From Prevotella sp. (lineage in GTDB: Bacteria; Bacteroidota; Bacteroidia; Bacteroidales; Muribaculaceae): 64,000 nt of DNA. The position numbers were made by a program, and so were the translations under genes. The notes below the pieces were generated by a model. That model did no database searches. It worked only from the letters and a program-made list of their open reading frames with translations, and was not told the DNA's origin. The stretch spans positions 101,893-165,892 of the forward strand of contig JAMPIK010000001.1 of the NCBI GenBank assembly GCA_023662865.1. Direction: 5' to 3'. Shown piece after piece: positions 34,450 to 43,248 of the stretch. Within the stretch, counting starts at the first letter, position 1. Every line of letters begins with the position of its first letter.

Positions 34450-36093
34450 ATGGCAACTCCGGAATTTCATTATCAGAAACCTTTCCCGTTGGGCCCGGAC
34501 ACTACAAAGTATCGTCTGCTCACAAAGGAAGGTGTGAAAGTAGAAAATTGGAACGGTCACGAAATGCTCGTTGTTGACCCCGAAGCGATTACACTTTTGG
34601 CAAATGCGGCCACTCACGACAATGCTTTCCTGCTGCGTCGCGAACACAACGAGATGGTTGCGAAAATTCTCGGCGACCCGCAGGCCTCGGACAACGATAA
34701 ATTCGTTGCGCTCACAATGTTGCGTAATGCCGATGTTGCATCAAAGGGCGTACTTCCTTTCTGTCAGGATACCGGCACCGCTATCTGCGCCGCTTATAAA
34801 GGACAGCAGGTGTGGACCGGCTGCGATGATGCTGAAAAAATTTCTCTCGGTGTCTATAAAACTTATACAGAAAACAATCTGCGCTACTCTCAAAATGCAC
34901 CCCTCTCAATGTATGAGGAGGTTAACACCGGCTGCAATCTGCCCGCTCAGATTGACATTCATGCCACAGAGGGTATGGAATACAAATTCCTGTTTGTGGC
35001 AAAAGGCGGAGGTTCAGCCAACAAGACATACCTCTACCAAGAAACAAAGGCAATCCTCAACCCCAAGACTCTCGTACCTTTCCTTATCGAGAAGATGAAG
35101 AGTCTCGGCACAGCTGCTTGTCCTCCCTATCACATTGCATTCGTAATCGGCGGTACCAGTGCCGAGAAGAATTTGGAAGTGGTGAAGAAAGCCTCTGTGA
35201 AATATTACGATGCACTCCCCACTACCGGCAACGAATACGGCCGCGCCTTCCGAGATGTGGAACTTGAAAAGCAACTCTGGGAAGCAGCATGCGAGCTTGG
35301 CCTCGGCGCACAGTTCGGCGGTAAATATTTTGCTCACGACATTCGTGTAATCCGCTTGCCGCGTCATGGTGCGTCTTGCCCCGTAGGTATGGGTGTGAGC
35401 TGCTCCGCAGACCGCAACATCAAAGCTAAAATCACACGCGAAGGTTTGTTCCTTGAAGAACTTGACACCAATCCTTCCGAACTCATTCCGGAAGAACTTC
35501 GTCAGCAAGGCGAGGGGAATGTTGTAAAAATCGACTTGAACCGCCCCATGGCTGAAATCCTTGCCGAGCTTGACAAATACCCGGTGTCTACACGTCTTTC
35601 ACTTAAAGGCACAATTATCGTGGGCCGCGACATAGCACACGCCAAAATCAAAGAACGCCTTGACGCCGGCGAACCGATGCCTCAATACCTCAAAGACCAC
35701 CCCATCTATTATGCCGGCCCGGCCAAGAAACCGGAAAATATGCCTTCCGGCTCTTTCGGCCCCACCACAGCAGGACGTATGGACCCGTATGTAGATCAAT
35801 TCCAGGCGGCCGGTGGCTCAATGGTGATGATCGCCAAGGGCAACCGCTCACAGCAAGTGACCGATGCCTGCAAAAAGCACGGAGGTTTCTATTTGGGTTC
35901 AATCGGCGGTCCCGCTGCTATTCTTGCTCAAAACAGCATAAAGAGCGTGGAGCTGCTTGAATATCCCGAACTCGGCATGGAAGCCATTTGGAAAATCGAG
36001 GTTGAAGACTTCCCGGCATTTATCCTCGTCGACAATAAGGGCAACGACTTCTTCAAGCAAATAAAACCCGGTTGCCAAGCCTGCAAACTGTAA
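34450..36093 (+). CDS. Class I (iron-sulfur) fumarate hydratase
   Basis: Interconverts malate and fumarate with a [4Fe-4S] cluster; in Bacteroidales it serves the reductive branch leading to succinate. The 547-residue product has the N-terminal alpha domain ([16 protein letters not shown] with a cluster cysteine, [11 protein letters not shown] with another, and the [10 protein letters not shown] segment) fused to the C-terminal beta domain ([39 protein letters not shown]). This two-domain arrangement is the FumA/FumB type. Biased codon use suggests good expression. Single-gene unit with promoter and terminator. Confidence 0.94.
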   Translation: MATPEFHYQKPFPLGPDTTKYRLLTKEGVKVENWNGHEMLVVDPEAITLLANAATHDNAFLLRREHNEMVAKILGDPQASDNDKFVALTMLRNADVASKGVLPFCQDTGTAICAAYKGQQVWTGCDDAEKISLGVYKTYTENNLRYSQNAPLSMYEEVNTGCNLPAQIDIHATEGMEYKFLFVAKGGGSANKTYLYQETKAILNPKTLVPFLIEKMKSLGTAACPPYHIAFVIGGTSAEKNLEVVKKASVKYYDALPTTGNEYGRAFRDVELEKQLWEAACELGLGAQFGGKYFAHDIRVIRLPRHGASCPVGMGVSCSADRNIKAKITREGLFLEELDTNPSELIPEELRQQGEGNVVKIDLNRPMAEILAELDKYPVSTRLSLKGTIIVGRDIAHAKIKERLDAGEPMPQYLKDHPIYYAGPAKKPENMPSGSFGPTTAGRMDPYVDQFQAAGGSMVMIAKGNRSQQVTDACKKHGGFYLGSIGGPAAILAQNSIKSVELLEYPELGMEAIWKIEVEDFPAFILVDNKGNDFFKQIKPGCQACKL

Positions 36094-36108
36094 TCAGCCA
36101 AACATACT

Positions 36109-36140
36109 AAAAGCGGAGGGCTTCTCAACCTTCCGCTTTT
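36109..36140 (+). terminator. Terminator of the fumarase gene
   Basis: AAAAGCGGAGGG / CCTTCCGCTTTT (12 bp with one G-U), 8-nt loop; the paired strand itself ends in TTTT. 15 bp after the stop. The remaining gap to 36328 shows no promoter match and no supported gene. Confidence 0.88.
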
Positions 36141-36328
36141 AATGTGTTTTCCATAATATCCTATTCGAACTAACCTAACATCATGAAACGATTTATGTCT
36201 TTTTTTGTCTTTATAACATCTCCTCATTCTAAAAAGTTCATCGCATTAAAAAATTTTTCACGAAATTTTTATTTTGATTAAACCATCGGTGGAAAATAAG
36301 GTCAAATAATCAGAAAAACAGATTAACG

Positions 36329-36883
36329 ATGAAAGAAGAAGACAAGTTGAAAAATAAATATGGTACGCAGACGGGGTTTAGTGTGCCTGACGGTTACTTC
36401 GACACTGTCTTTGCCAAGATAGACTCTGATCTGCCGGAATATCCAAAAGCACAGACTGTTAAATCGCTGAGCCGTTGGCAGCGCGTTAAGCCTTATGTGT
36501 ATCTCGCTGCCATGTTTGGCGGCATTTGGTGCACCATGAAGATGGTAAACATGATGAGCAACTCGCAGACCGAACCGGTGTCGTTGGAAAATCCGCCGGC
36601 ACAGATAGCACAAGCCATGGAATCTCCCGAAGTACTCGCACAGGTATACAGCGAGCCCTCCGTAATGGTGATTGACGACTTTGAAAGTACGGAAATTGAC
36701 GATATTGCAGCTGAATCGGAGCAAACCGCCGATAATCAGCAACAAACAGATGAAACGGTTGACGAAATAAACGCCACCGCCGGCGATGAATATTTCATTA
36801 ATGTAGATGATATTGATTTGAACCAACTGCAAGCTGCTCTTTACAGCGAAGACTCCGACGATGACGAATATTATTACATTTAG
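36329..36883 (+). CDS. Single-span membrane protein of unknown function with acidic tail
   Basis: The 184-residue product has a short cytoplasmic N-terminus with FSVPDGYFDTVFAKI, one membrane helix (about 54-70, YVYLAAMFGGIWCTMKMV) and a Gln/Asp/Glu-rich external part ending in SEDSDDDEYYYI. The VPxGYFD motif plus a single helix is common to a group of Bacteroidota proteins often encoded after ECF sigma factors, suggesting an anti-sigma-like or envelope-sensing role; no sigma factor gene is present here, so this stays open. The next gene follows after 10 bp. Confidence 0.78.
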   Translation: MKEEDKLKNKYGTQTGFSVPDGYFDTVFAKIDSDLPEYPKAQTVKSLSRWQRVKPYVYLAAMFGGIWCTMKMVNMMSNSQTEPVSLENPPAQIAQAMESPEVLAQVYSEPSVMVIDDFESTEIDDIAAESEQTADNQQQTDETVDEINATAGDEYFINVDDIDLNQLQAALYSEDSDDDEYYYI

Positions 36884-36893
36884 AATTGAAAGT

Positions 36894-37349
36894 ATGGTAC
36901 GATATATATTCTTATTCCTGACTTTGATTATATGCTACTCGCAAGCTATGGCCGAACCCAAAGAGCCTACTGCCGAAAAAATTAAAGAATTGCAGGAGTT
37001 TAAAATCAAATATCTGATTCAAGAAATGGATTTGCCGGCTGAAAAGCAGGCGGAATTTACCAAGCTGTACTCGCAATATGACAAAGACCGGTCAGCTCTG
37101 TTTCACGAAATTTTTCAGCGCGTCAAGAAGATGCGCAACAATCAAAATCCGACAGACACGGAATATATGATTGCAGCAGAAAATATGGCTACCGCCAAGG
37201 CTCGTGAAGGAGACTTGGAGCAAAAATATTTTAACAAGCTGAAAACAATATTGTCGCCCAAACAGTTATATTTACTGAAGCGTGCCGAGCAAAAATTTGA
37301 CCGCAAACTTGGCGAAATGCGTGGCAAAGGCAGCCGACACAAAAAATAG
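36894..37349 (+). CDS. Small Spy/CpxP-like periplasmic helical protein
   Basis: The 151-residue product has a signal peptide (about 1-17, ending QAMA) and an all-helical, charged body (KIKYLIQEMDLPAEKQAEFTKLY..., ILSPKQLYLLKRAEQKFDRKL). The helix pattern and LSPxQ segment resemble LTXXQ/Spy-like periplasmic proteins. The start at 36894 is chosen because it gives a signal peptide and does not overlap the upstream gene; an earlier ATG at 36861 lies inside that gene. Probably co-transcribed with it, and possibly with an envelope-stress role. Confidence 0.78.
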   Translation: MVRYIFLFLTLIICYSQAMAEPKEPTAEKIKELQEFKIKYLIQEMDLPAEKQAEFTKLYSQYDKDRSALFHEIFQRVKKMRNNQNPTDTEYMIAAENMATAKAREGDLEQKYFNKLKTILSPKQLYLLKRAEQKFDRKLGEMRGKGSRHKK

Positions 37350-37384
37350 TACGTTGAAAACGATTTAGATTAAATTTTCATTCT

Positions 37385-37425
37385 GAAGTCCGACAGACAA
37401 GTTTCTTCTTGGCAGCCGGACTTTC
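37385..37425 (+). terminator. Possible terminator before the macroglobulin gene
   Basis: GAAGTCCG (37385-37392) pairs with CGGACTTTC (37417-37425) across a 24-nt loop, followed by TCATTTCAT. Weaker than the other terminators of the window. Confidence 0.5.
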
Positions 37426-37440
37426 TCATTTCATATAACT

Positions 37441-40400
37441 ATGTCTGCACGAAATTTAAATTTGATAATCACTTTGGTGCTGTCAATCTTTTCGGTAACA
37501 GCTGTTTTTGCAACTCCTGTAAAGAAAATAAGTAAGAATAAAGCAGAGCAAACTGAAAAGGCAAATACAGTTGAACACCCGGACTTTGCTTTTCCCGAGA
37601 CCGTAATAAACAACGCTGAAGTAGCCTTACGGCAAGCCGATGCCGCCGGCGATGAAACACGCGTTATTCAATGTGCCATACAGTTGGTAATCGCCAACAA
37701 CGACATTTCGAATGACCGAATGCCGCAAATGGCCGCATTGTTCGACTCACTGGCCGAAAAATCTACACCGGTAGCATCGGCTATTCTGTATTCTCTTGAG
37801 GCTGAACTGTATTCACAAGTATATCAAGAAAGAAATTGGACATATTCCAACCGTGAATTACCACTTGACACATATCCGTCAAATCCGCAAGATTGGAGCA
37901 AGCAACTTTTTGCAAAAAGGGTACTTGAATTAGTCAACAAATCGTTGCAAAATTCCGATCTCTTAAACAACACTGCTTCCGAGTCTTATAAAACACTGTT
38001 AGCAGGATACAATGATTTCTCTGCTCCTTATTATCCCACGATTTACAGTATATTGGCTAATCGCAGTATCGATTATCTTGATTTATTCGGTGATAGTGTA
38101 AACACTATTCCGTTCGGAAACAAGACTCAAAAACAGATACCCGGACAAATGTGTTCTATGCGTGCATTTGAGATTGCCAATCAGTGGTATGAGTATTCAC
38201 GCATTTCAGGCAATGTGGCGCAAATAGCCGTTGCCCTGAATACACTGATAACTAACACCAAGGGTAAAACAAATGAAATGATGTACCGCGAATATTCAGA
38301 TGCATATACCCGATATTCCGAATCACCATATTCCGCTTATTTGCTTTTAAGCGCAATTAATGTATCAGATAAGGACAACAATATGTCAGTTCGGAAGGAA
38401 CTACTATCTCTATGTGAAACCTACATTGAGAAGTTTCCCGACTCTCCCATGAAGAATAATGTGATTATGATTCGAGACCATCTACTCAGCGGATCAAGCA
38501 CAATGTCTGTCACAAACTTGTACTCCCCTGAACAAGAAGTGGTCTTCAAAGTCAAGAATATGAATGTGCCTGAGACTCTTTACGCAAATATCTTCAAGTT
38601 GCCTTACGGCAAAGATCCCTATGAGCTGTACAGAAAGGGAGAAGGCAAATTGACGGCATCAAAAGAATTACACTTTTCAACTGATTGTCAGCGCGATTCA
38701 ATTGAAGTGAATTTCGGAAAGCTCCCGGTAGGGCTATATGCAGTCACTTTAAGAGACAAATCCGAAATTGATGATTGGAAGAGAAAGAATGAGAGAATCA
38801 TAGTGTTCCGCGTGTCAAATTTAAATTTCAACATATTGCGAGACGAGGCTGTAAACCAATGCGATTTACAACTCGTGAATACGCTTAACGGCCTCCCACA
38901 GGCCGGTGTCAATGTACAATTCACTAATAAGGAGAAAAAGAAAACACTTAAACAAACGGTAGTAACTAACGAATATGGTATAGCTACCTTGCCAAAAAAA
39001 TTTCATAATTATCAAATTTCAGAATTTTCAGCCAAAGTGGGTGATGATTATGTTCAAGATTGGGTATCATGGGGACCGAGATCGCCACAAAGAGAACAAG
39101 AATTGCAGGGGATTGTTATGACCGATCTCGCCATATTTCATCCCGGCGATACATGTAAGTTTGCAGTTGTGCTATACACGGTAGACAACGAAACGTTGAA
39201 GCAGACACCTGCGGCAAATGAACGTTTTGATGCAATCCTTCGAAATGCATCATATGAAAGATGTGACACTTTAAGTTTAGTCACAGACAAAAACGGTAGA
39301 GCAGTAGGGCAGTTCAACCTTCCAAAAGGGGGAATGAACGGAGACTTTCGGATATTGATTATATCAAACAATAGATTTGCGGGTTCAAGTAATTTCAAAG
39401 TTGAGGAATACAAGCAACCCACTTTCTTTGTGGAAATTGACAAACCGGGCAGCATAGTGCCGCCGCAACAACTTAGTATATCCGGTAAGGTAATGACTTA
39501 CAGCGGAATGCCGGTAAGCGATGCTGATGTAAAGCTGACTATCAAGTCTGACCGCTTATATTGGAAGTCCGGCATTACTTCCGGTTCATATACGGCAGAT
39601 ATAAAAACAGATGATAACGGTAAATTCCACATAGATTTGGAAACCGTAGGACTGCACAACACTGAATTTGAAAACCAACGTTACGAAGTGTCGGCCACAG
39701 CCACATCGGATGCCGGAGAAAGTCAGATGTCTGAAAATACCACGTTCTTTATTGGTAATAAGTCGATTATCAGATATACCGGTTCAACAACAATCAATGC
39801 AACCCGGCCGGATATTACTTTTAAATATGAAATACTCGGTTCAAATGAAGAAACCTCGCCTATTGAATTTGAAGTAAAAAACGCAGCAGGTGAAACCGTT
39901 TTAACCGAGAGCAGCTCATCTCCGATGTTTAAGGTAAAAGCTGATGAACTTCCATCAGGCAATTATACATTGACAGCACAAATCGGAGAATCATCAAATA
40001 CTAAGAACTTAACCATATTTAGAGATAATGACAAAACCCCGGCAAAGAAGTCTGCACTTTGGATACCCATTACCGAAATAACAGCAAAGAAAGGCGCGGC
40101 GTGTGTTAACATTCCGGTAGGGTCATCATATAACAATTATATATATTACACAGTTGCCAACGAACACGGAATACAGAAGCAGGGCTTATTGTTCCCGCAG
40201 GGGACGATGCAAATGCTTGAAGTTGCAGCTTCGGTAGAGCGTTCAAGCCGAGTATGGGTTAATTTTTCAACTATGGATTCTTGCGAATACTACACTGAGT
40301 CGGTCACCGTAATTCCCGCTGCTTTTGATGAAAATATCAAAGTGGAGAAGGTAACTTTCCGAGATAAAATAAATGCCGGCGGCAAGGAGCGTTGGACCTT

Positions 40401-43170
40401 CCGCTATACCTTGGCAGACGATACCCTCCCCATGCTCCCGGTAATTGCCACCATGAGCGACAAATCTCTCAATGCAATCACCCCCTTCAGATGGATTGAG
40501 CCCGGTCTCCCTGTTCGTTATAGTCCCATTTCCATTTATACTTGTGAGAGAAGGACTTACGACAATTTGTATTATTATTATTCACCGGGTAAGTTGCTGC
40601 ATACCGAAACCTTGTATCCGGTTAATATCAGTACCTATGGCAGGGAACTTTCTTTTGTTCATAGAATATATGGGCAAAGAGGAACATTCGTTGGTGATCA
40701 ACTTATTGGTGCATATATGGAATCAACGGCAGAAACAATGAATGCACCGACAGCGGGAACACCTGATTCGGACAAGATTTTCATGTCGGTTGAACCACAA
40801 CCTCTATATTCAAGACAGTCTAAAAAGGCTCAATTAAATGCAGTTAAGACTGAAGATATGACTGCCGAATCATTTGACGACGGTGCAGTGTCTGCCGGTA
40901 ATGAGGCAAAACCTTTGTATCGACTCTCGGAAATGCCTCTGGCCTGGTTTAAGCCGAACCTTAGTACCAATGAGCAGGGTATTCTTGAGCTGAGTTTTGA
41001 TGCTCCGGATTTCAATACTACATGGCAGCTGCAGATGTTGGCTTATAACTCCGATATGCTTTCAAATCTTCTGACAGAGGATATAATAGCTTCCAAACCG
41101 GTAATGGTAAGCACCAATACACCGCGCTTCTTGCGTACCGGCGACCGCATTGTACTCGCTGCCACAATATATAATAACTCTGACAAACCGGCGGAGGTAG
41201 ACGGTAAAATGGAAATATTCAATCCGTTGAATAACAGCGTGATTACCTCAAAGGAATTTAAAGCGGAGAATGTCCCGGCAAATGGTTCGCGAGTTATCGC
41301 CATTGAGTTTACTGTTCCCTCCGACTTGGAGTTCATCGGATTTAAGACACTCGGCACTGTGCCCGGAGCCTCCGATGGAGAACAGAGCCTGATTTCCATT
41401 CAACCGTCAAGTTCGCCGGTTCTCGAATCATATCCGTTCTATCTTGCTTCGGATTCAAATACCTTTACACTGAAATTGCCGCATTTTAACAAAGATGCAC
41501 AAATATCATTGCAATACTGCGACAACCCCGTTTGGGAATGTGTCACTGTATTACCGGATATGAGTTTTGATTCAGATGCAAGCATATTGAGCCATGCTAA
41601 CCAACTGTATGGCAACTCAATAGCCGCCGGACTTATCAAGCAGTATCCGAAACTTGGCAATGCAATCAAGCAATGGAGTGAAGATGGAGACTCCACTCTC
41701 GTTTCAAATCTTCAGAAGAATCAAGATTTGAAGACAGTTGCTTTGGCCAATACTCCATGGGTGAATAATGCACAGGCTGAAACCTTGCGCAAAGCCAGAC
41801 TGATTAATCTGCTTGATGCTGATAAATGCCAAAACAATATTGATGAAGCGTTGAAAAGACTTCAGAAAGAGCAGACTTCGCAAGGGGGCTGGGCATGGTG
41901 TTCCGGCATGGAGTCTTCAATGTTTATCACCGGGCAAGTATTGTGGCGCATTGCCATGCTTAAACAGATGGGTTTCATTGACATGAGCGCCGTTCAGCAG
42001 TCGGTTGACAAAGCCCTCTCTTATTGCGAGCGCGAACTTTATAAGGACTATGTACGCGCACATAATACCTTCTCCACCGCTCAGATGCTGAACTATTTGT
42101 ATATACGTTCGTTCTTCCCGGAAAGCCGGATGTCTGCCGACTTCAAACAGTTAAAGACTAAGGCATTGAAAGAGATTGAAAACAATTGGAAAGAATTTGA
42201 CATATATAATAAGGCTACGGCGGCCACACTTTTATGGAGAGAAAAAGAAAGTGTGAATGCACGAACAATTCTTGAATCATTAAATCAATTCGCATCGAAA
42301 AGCGCGGAGCGCGGAATGTGGTTTGACAATCTGAGAAGCGGTGTGTTCTCCCACAGCAAGCTTGTAACCACCGCCCAAGTGCTTGAGGCGTTTAACGAAA
42401 TTTCACCCGCATCTCCCTCTGTTGATCTTATTCGCCAATGGCTCATAATAGAGAGGCAGGCACAAGACTGGGGCGAAGATGCACAGTTGGCCGAAGTAAT
42501 TTACACAATTCTCACTTCCGACACTAATTGGACAGACTCAAATGAAGGAGCACGAATTTATTTGAACGATAGAGATATTACCCCAAGTTCAACAGATAAG
42601 TTTACCGGCGCATTTACATTGCCGCTCAAAGCAACCGAGGCCGACAGAGCTGCTTTGAGAGTTGAGAAATCCGGAAATCACCGTTCATGGGGCGGCGTTA
42701 TTGCAAAATATATTGCCCCGATTGCAGATATAAAGGAGTTCTCTGAAAGCGATGTGACGATAAGCAAGCGCATCTTGATAGTTGAGGAGAATGAAAACGG
42801 CACAAGCGTCCGGCCGATTAGAAACGAAACTGTAAAACGCGGACAAAAAATTCGCGTGCAGCTTACTGTAACGTCAGCTCGCGACATAGACTATGCCGTA
42901 ATTACAGACGAAAGAGGCGGCTTTATGTCTCCGGTAGAGCAATTGTCAAAATATATGTGGAAAGACGCAATCGGTTATTACAGAGAGATTAAGAATGCCG
43001 CCACCAACTTCTTTATACCGCGTTTGCCCAAAGGGAACTTCCTTATTGAATACGATTGCTTTGCCTCGCAAGAGGGTGAGTTTTCCACCGGCATAGCCAC
43101 ACTGCAATCACTGTACGCACCTGCCTTGTCAGCCCATTCAGCCGGAGAGTTGACCCGGATAAAGAAATAG
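37441..43170 (+). CDS. Very large alpha-2-macroglobulin-like protein (MG2/TED type), no thioester
   Basis: The 1909-residue product has a signal peptide (about 1-25), an N-terminal helical repeat region (~40-330), then macroglobulin beta domains (AIFHPGDTCKFAVVLYT and VEEYKQPTFFVEID are typical MG2-MG3 joints), a bait-region-like linker, the MG/A2M core (MPLAWFKPNLSTNEQGILELSFDAPDFNTTWQLQMLAY is the classic A2M domain opening) and a C-terminal alpha/alpha thioester-like domain (~1380-1650). The reactive CxEQ thioester motif is missing: the expected position reads LYGNSIAAGLI. It is probably a periplasmic or outer-membrane-anchored envelope protein. Two small envelope-protein genes precede it. 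Confidence 0.9.
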   Translation: MSARNLNLIITLVLSIFSVTAVFATPVKKISKNKAEQTEKANTVEHPDFAFPETVINNAEVALRQADAAGDETRVIQCAIQLVIANNDISNDRMPQMAALFDSLAEKSTPVASAILYSLEAELYSQVYQERNWTYSNRELPLDTYPSNPQDWSKQLFAKRVLELVNKSLQNSDLLNNTASESYKTLLAGYNDFSAPYYPTIYSILANRSIDYLDLFGDSVNTIPFGNKTQKQIPGQMCSMRAFEIANQWYEYSRISGNVAQIAVALNTLITNTKGKTNEMMYREYSDAYTRYSESPYSAYLLLSAINVSDKDNNMSVRKELLSLCETYIEKFPDSPMKNNVIMIRDHLLSGSSTMSVTNLYSPEQEVVFKVKNMNVPETLYANIFKLPYGKDPYELYRKGEGKLTASKELHFSTDCQRDSIEVNFGKLPVGLYAVTLRDKSEIDDWKRKNERIIVFRVSNLNFNILRDEAVNQCDLQLVNTLNGLPQAGVNVQFTNKEKKKTLKQTVVTNEYGIATLPKKFHNYQISEFSAKVGDDYVQDWVSWGPRSPQREQELQGIVMTDLAIFHPGDTCKFAVVLYTVDNETLKQTPAANERFDAILRNASYERCDTLSLVTDKNGRAVGQFNLPKGGMNGDFRILIISNNRFAGSSNFKVEEYKQPTFFVEIDKPGSIVPPQQLSISGKVMTYSGMPVSDADVKLTIKSDRLYWKSGITSGSYTADIKTDDNGKFHIDLETVGLHNTEFENQRYEVSATATSDAGESQMSENTTFFIGNKSIIRYTGSTTINATRPDITFKYEILGSNEETSPIEFEVKNAAGETVLTESSSSPMFKVKADELPSGNYTLTAQIGESSNTKNLTIFRDNDKTPAKKSALWIPITEITAKKGAACVNIPVGSSYNNYIYYTVANEHGIQKQGLLFPQGTMQMLEVAASVERSSRVWVNFSTMDSCEYYTESVTVIPAAFDENIKVEKVTFRDKINAGGKERWTFRYTLADDTLPMLPVIATMSDKSLNAITPFRWIEPGLPVRYSPISIYTCERRTYDNLYYYYSPGKLLHTETLYPVNISTYGRELSFVHRIYGQRGTFVGDQLIGAYMESTAETMNAPTAGTPDSDKIFMSVEPQPLYSRQSKKAQLNAVKTEDMTAESFDDGAVSAGNEAKPLYRLSEMPLAWFKPNLSTNEQGILELSFDAPDFNTTWQLQMLAYNSDMLSNLLTEDIIASKPVMVSTNTPRFLRTGDRIVLAATIYNNSDKPAEVDGKMEIFNPLNNSVITSKEFKAENVPANGSRVIAIEFTVPSDLEFIGFKTLGTVPGASDGEQSLISIQPSSSPVLESYPFYLASDSNTFTLKLPHFNKDAQISLQYCDNPVWECVTVLPDMSFDSDASILSHANQLYGNSIAAGLIKQYPKLGNAIKQWSEDGDSTLVSNLQKNQDLKTVALANTPWVNNAQAETLRKARLINLLDADKCQNNIDEALKRLQKEQTSQGGWAWCSGMESSMFITGQVLWRIAMLKQMGFIDMSAVQQSVDKALSYCERELYKDYVRAHNTFSTAQMLNYLYIRSFFPESRMSADFKQLKTKALKEIENNWKEFDIYNKATAATLLWREKESVNARTILESLNQFASKSAERGMWFDNLRSGVFSHSKLVTTAQVLEAFNEISPASPSVDLIRQWLIIERQAQDWGEDAQLAEVIYTILTSDTNWTDSNEGARIYLNDRDITPSSTDKFTGAFTLPLKATEADRAALRVEKSGNHRSWGGVIAKYIAPIADIKEFSESDVTISKRILIVEENENGTSVRPIRNETVKRGQKIRVQLTVTSARDIDYAVITDERGGFMSPVEQLSKYMWKDAIGYYREIKNAATNFFIPRLPKGNFLIEYDCFASQEGEFSTGIATLQSLYAPALSAHSAGELTRIKK

Positions 43171-43192
43171 TTTTGTTTGAAATAAGATAATC

Positions 43193-43242
43193 GGCTTCTG
43201 TTTGAAGAAAAATTTGTAAATTTGTGTCTTCAAACAGAAGCC
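43193..43242. repeat. Perfect 15-bp inverted repeat around a -7 element
   Basis: GGCTTCTGTTTGAAG (43193-43207) and CTTCAAACAGAAGCC (43228-43242) are exact reverse complements with a 20-nt spacer. TAAATTTG (43217-43224), a full -7 match, lies in the spacer, and the ATG of the next gene is 7 bp after the right arm. It may be an operator, or a terminator-like hairpin for the preceding gene, though no T-run follows. Confidence 0.6.
43217..43224 (+). promoter_or_regulatory. -7 element for the membrane sulfatase-fold gene
   Basis: TAAATTTG; the -33 would fall in the left arm of the inverted repeat and is not a good TTTG match. Confidence 0.5.
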
Positions 43243-43248
43243 TTAATT

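Noticed and set aside
36183..36281. 32-codon ORF (MKRFMSFFVFI...) upstream of the VPDGYFD gene
   Set aside because: No promoter, no family resemblance and AT-rich low-complexity composition; it is probably chance.
43193..43242. Invertible promoter as in Bacteroides capsule loci
   Set aside because: The 20-bp spacer is much shorter than known invertible segments, and no recombinase gene is in the window. Kept as an inverted repeat only.
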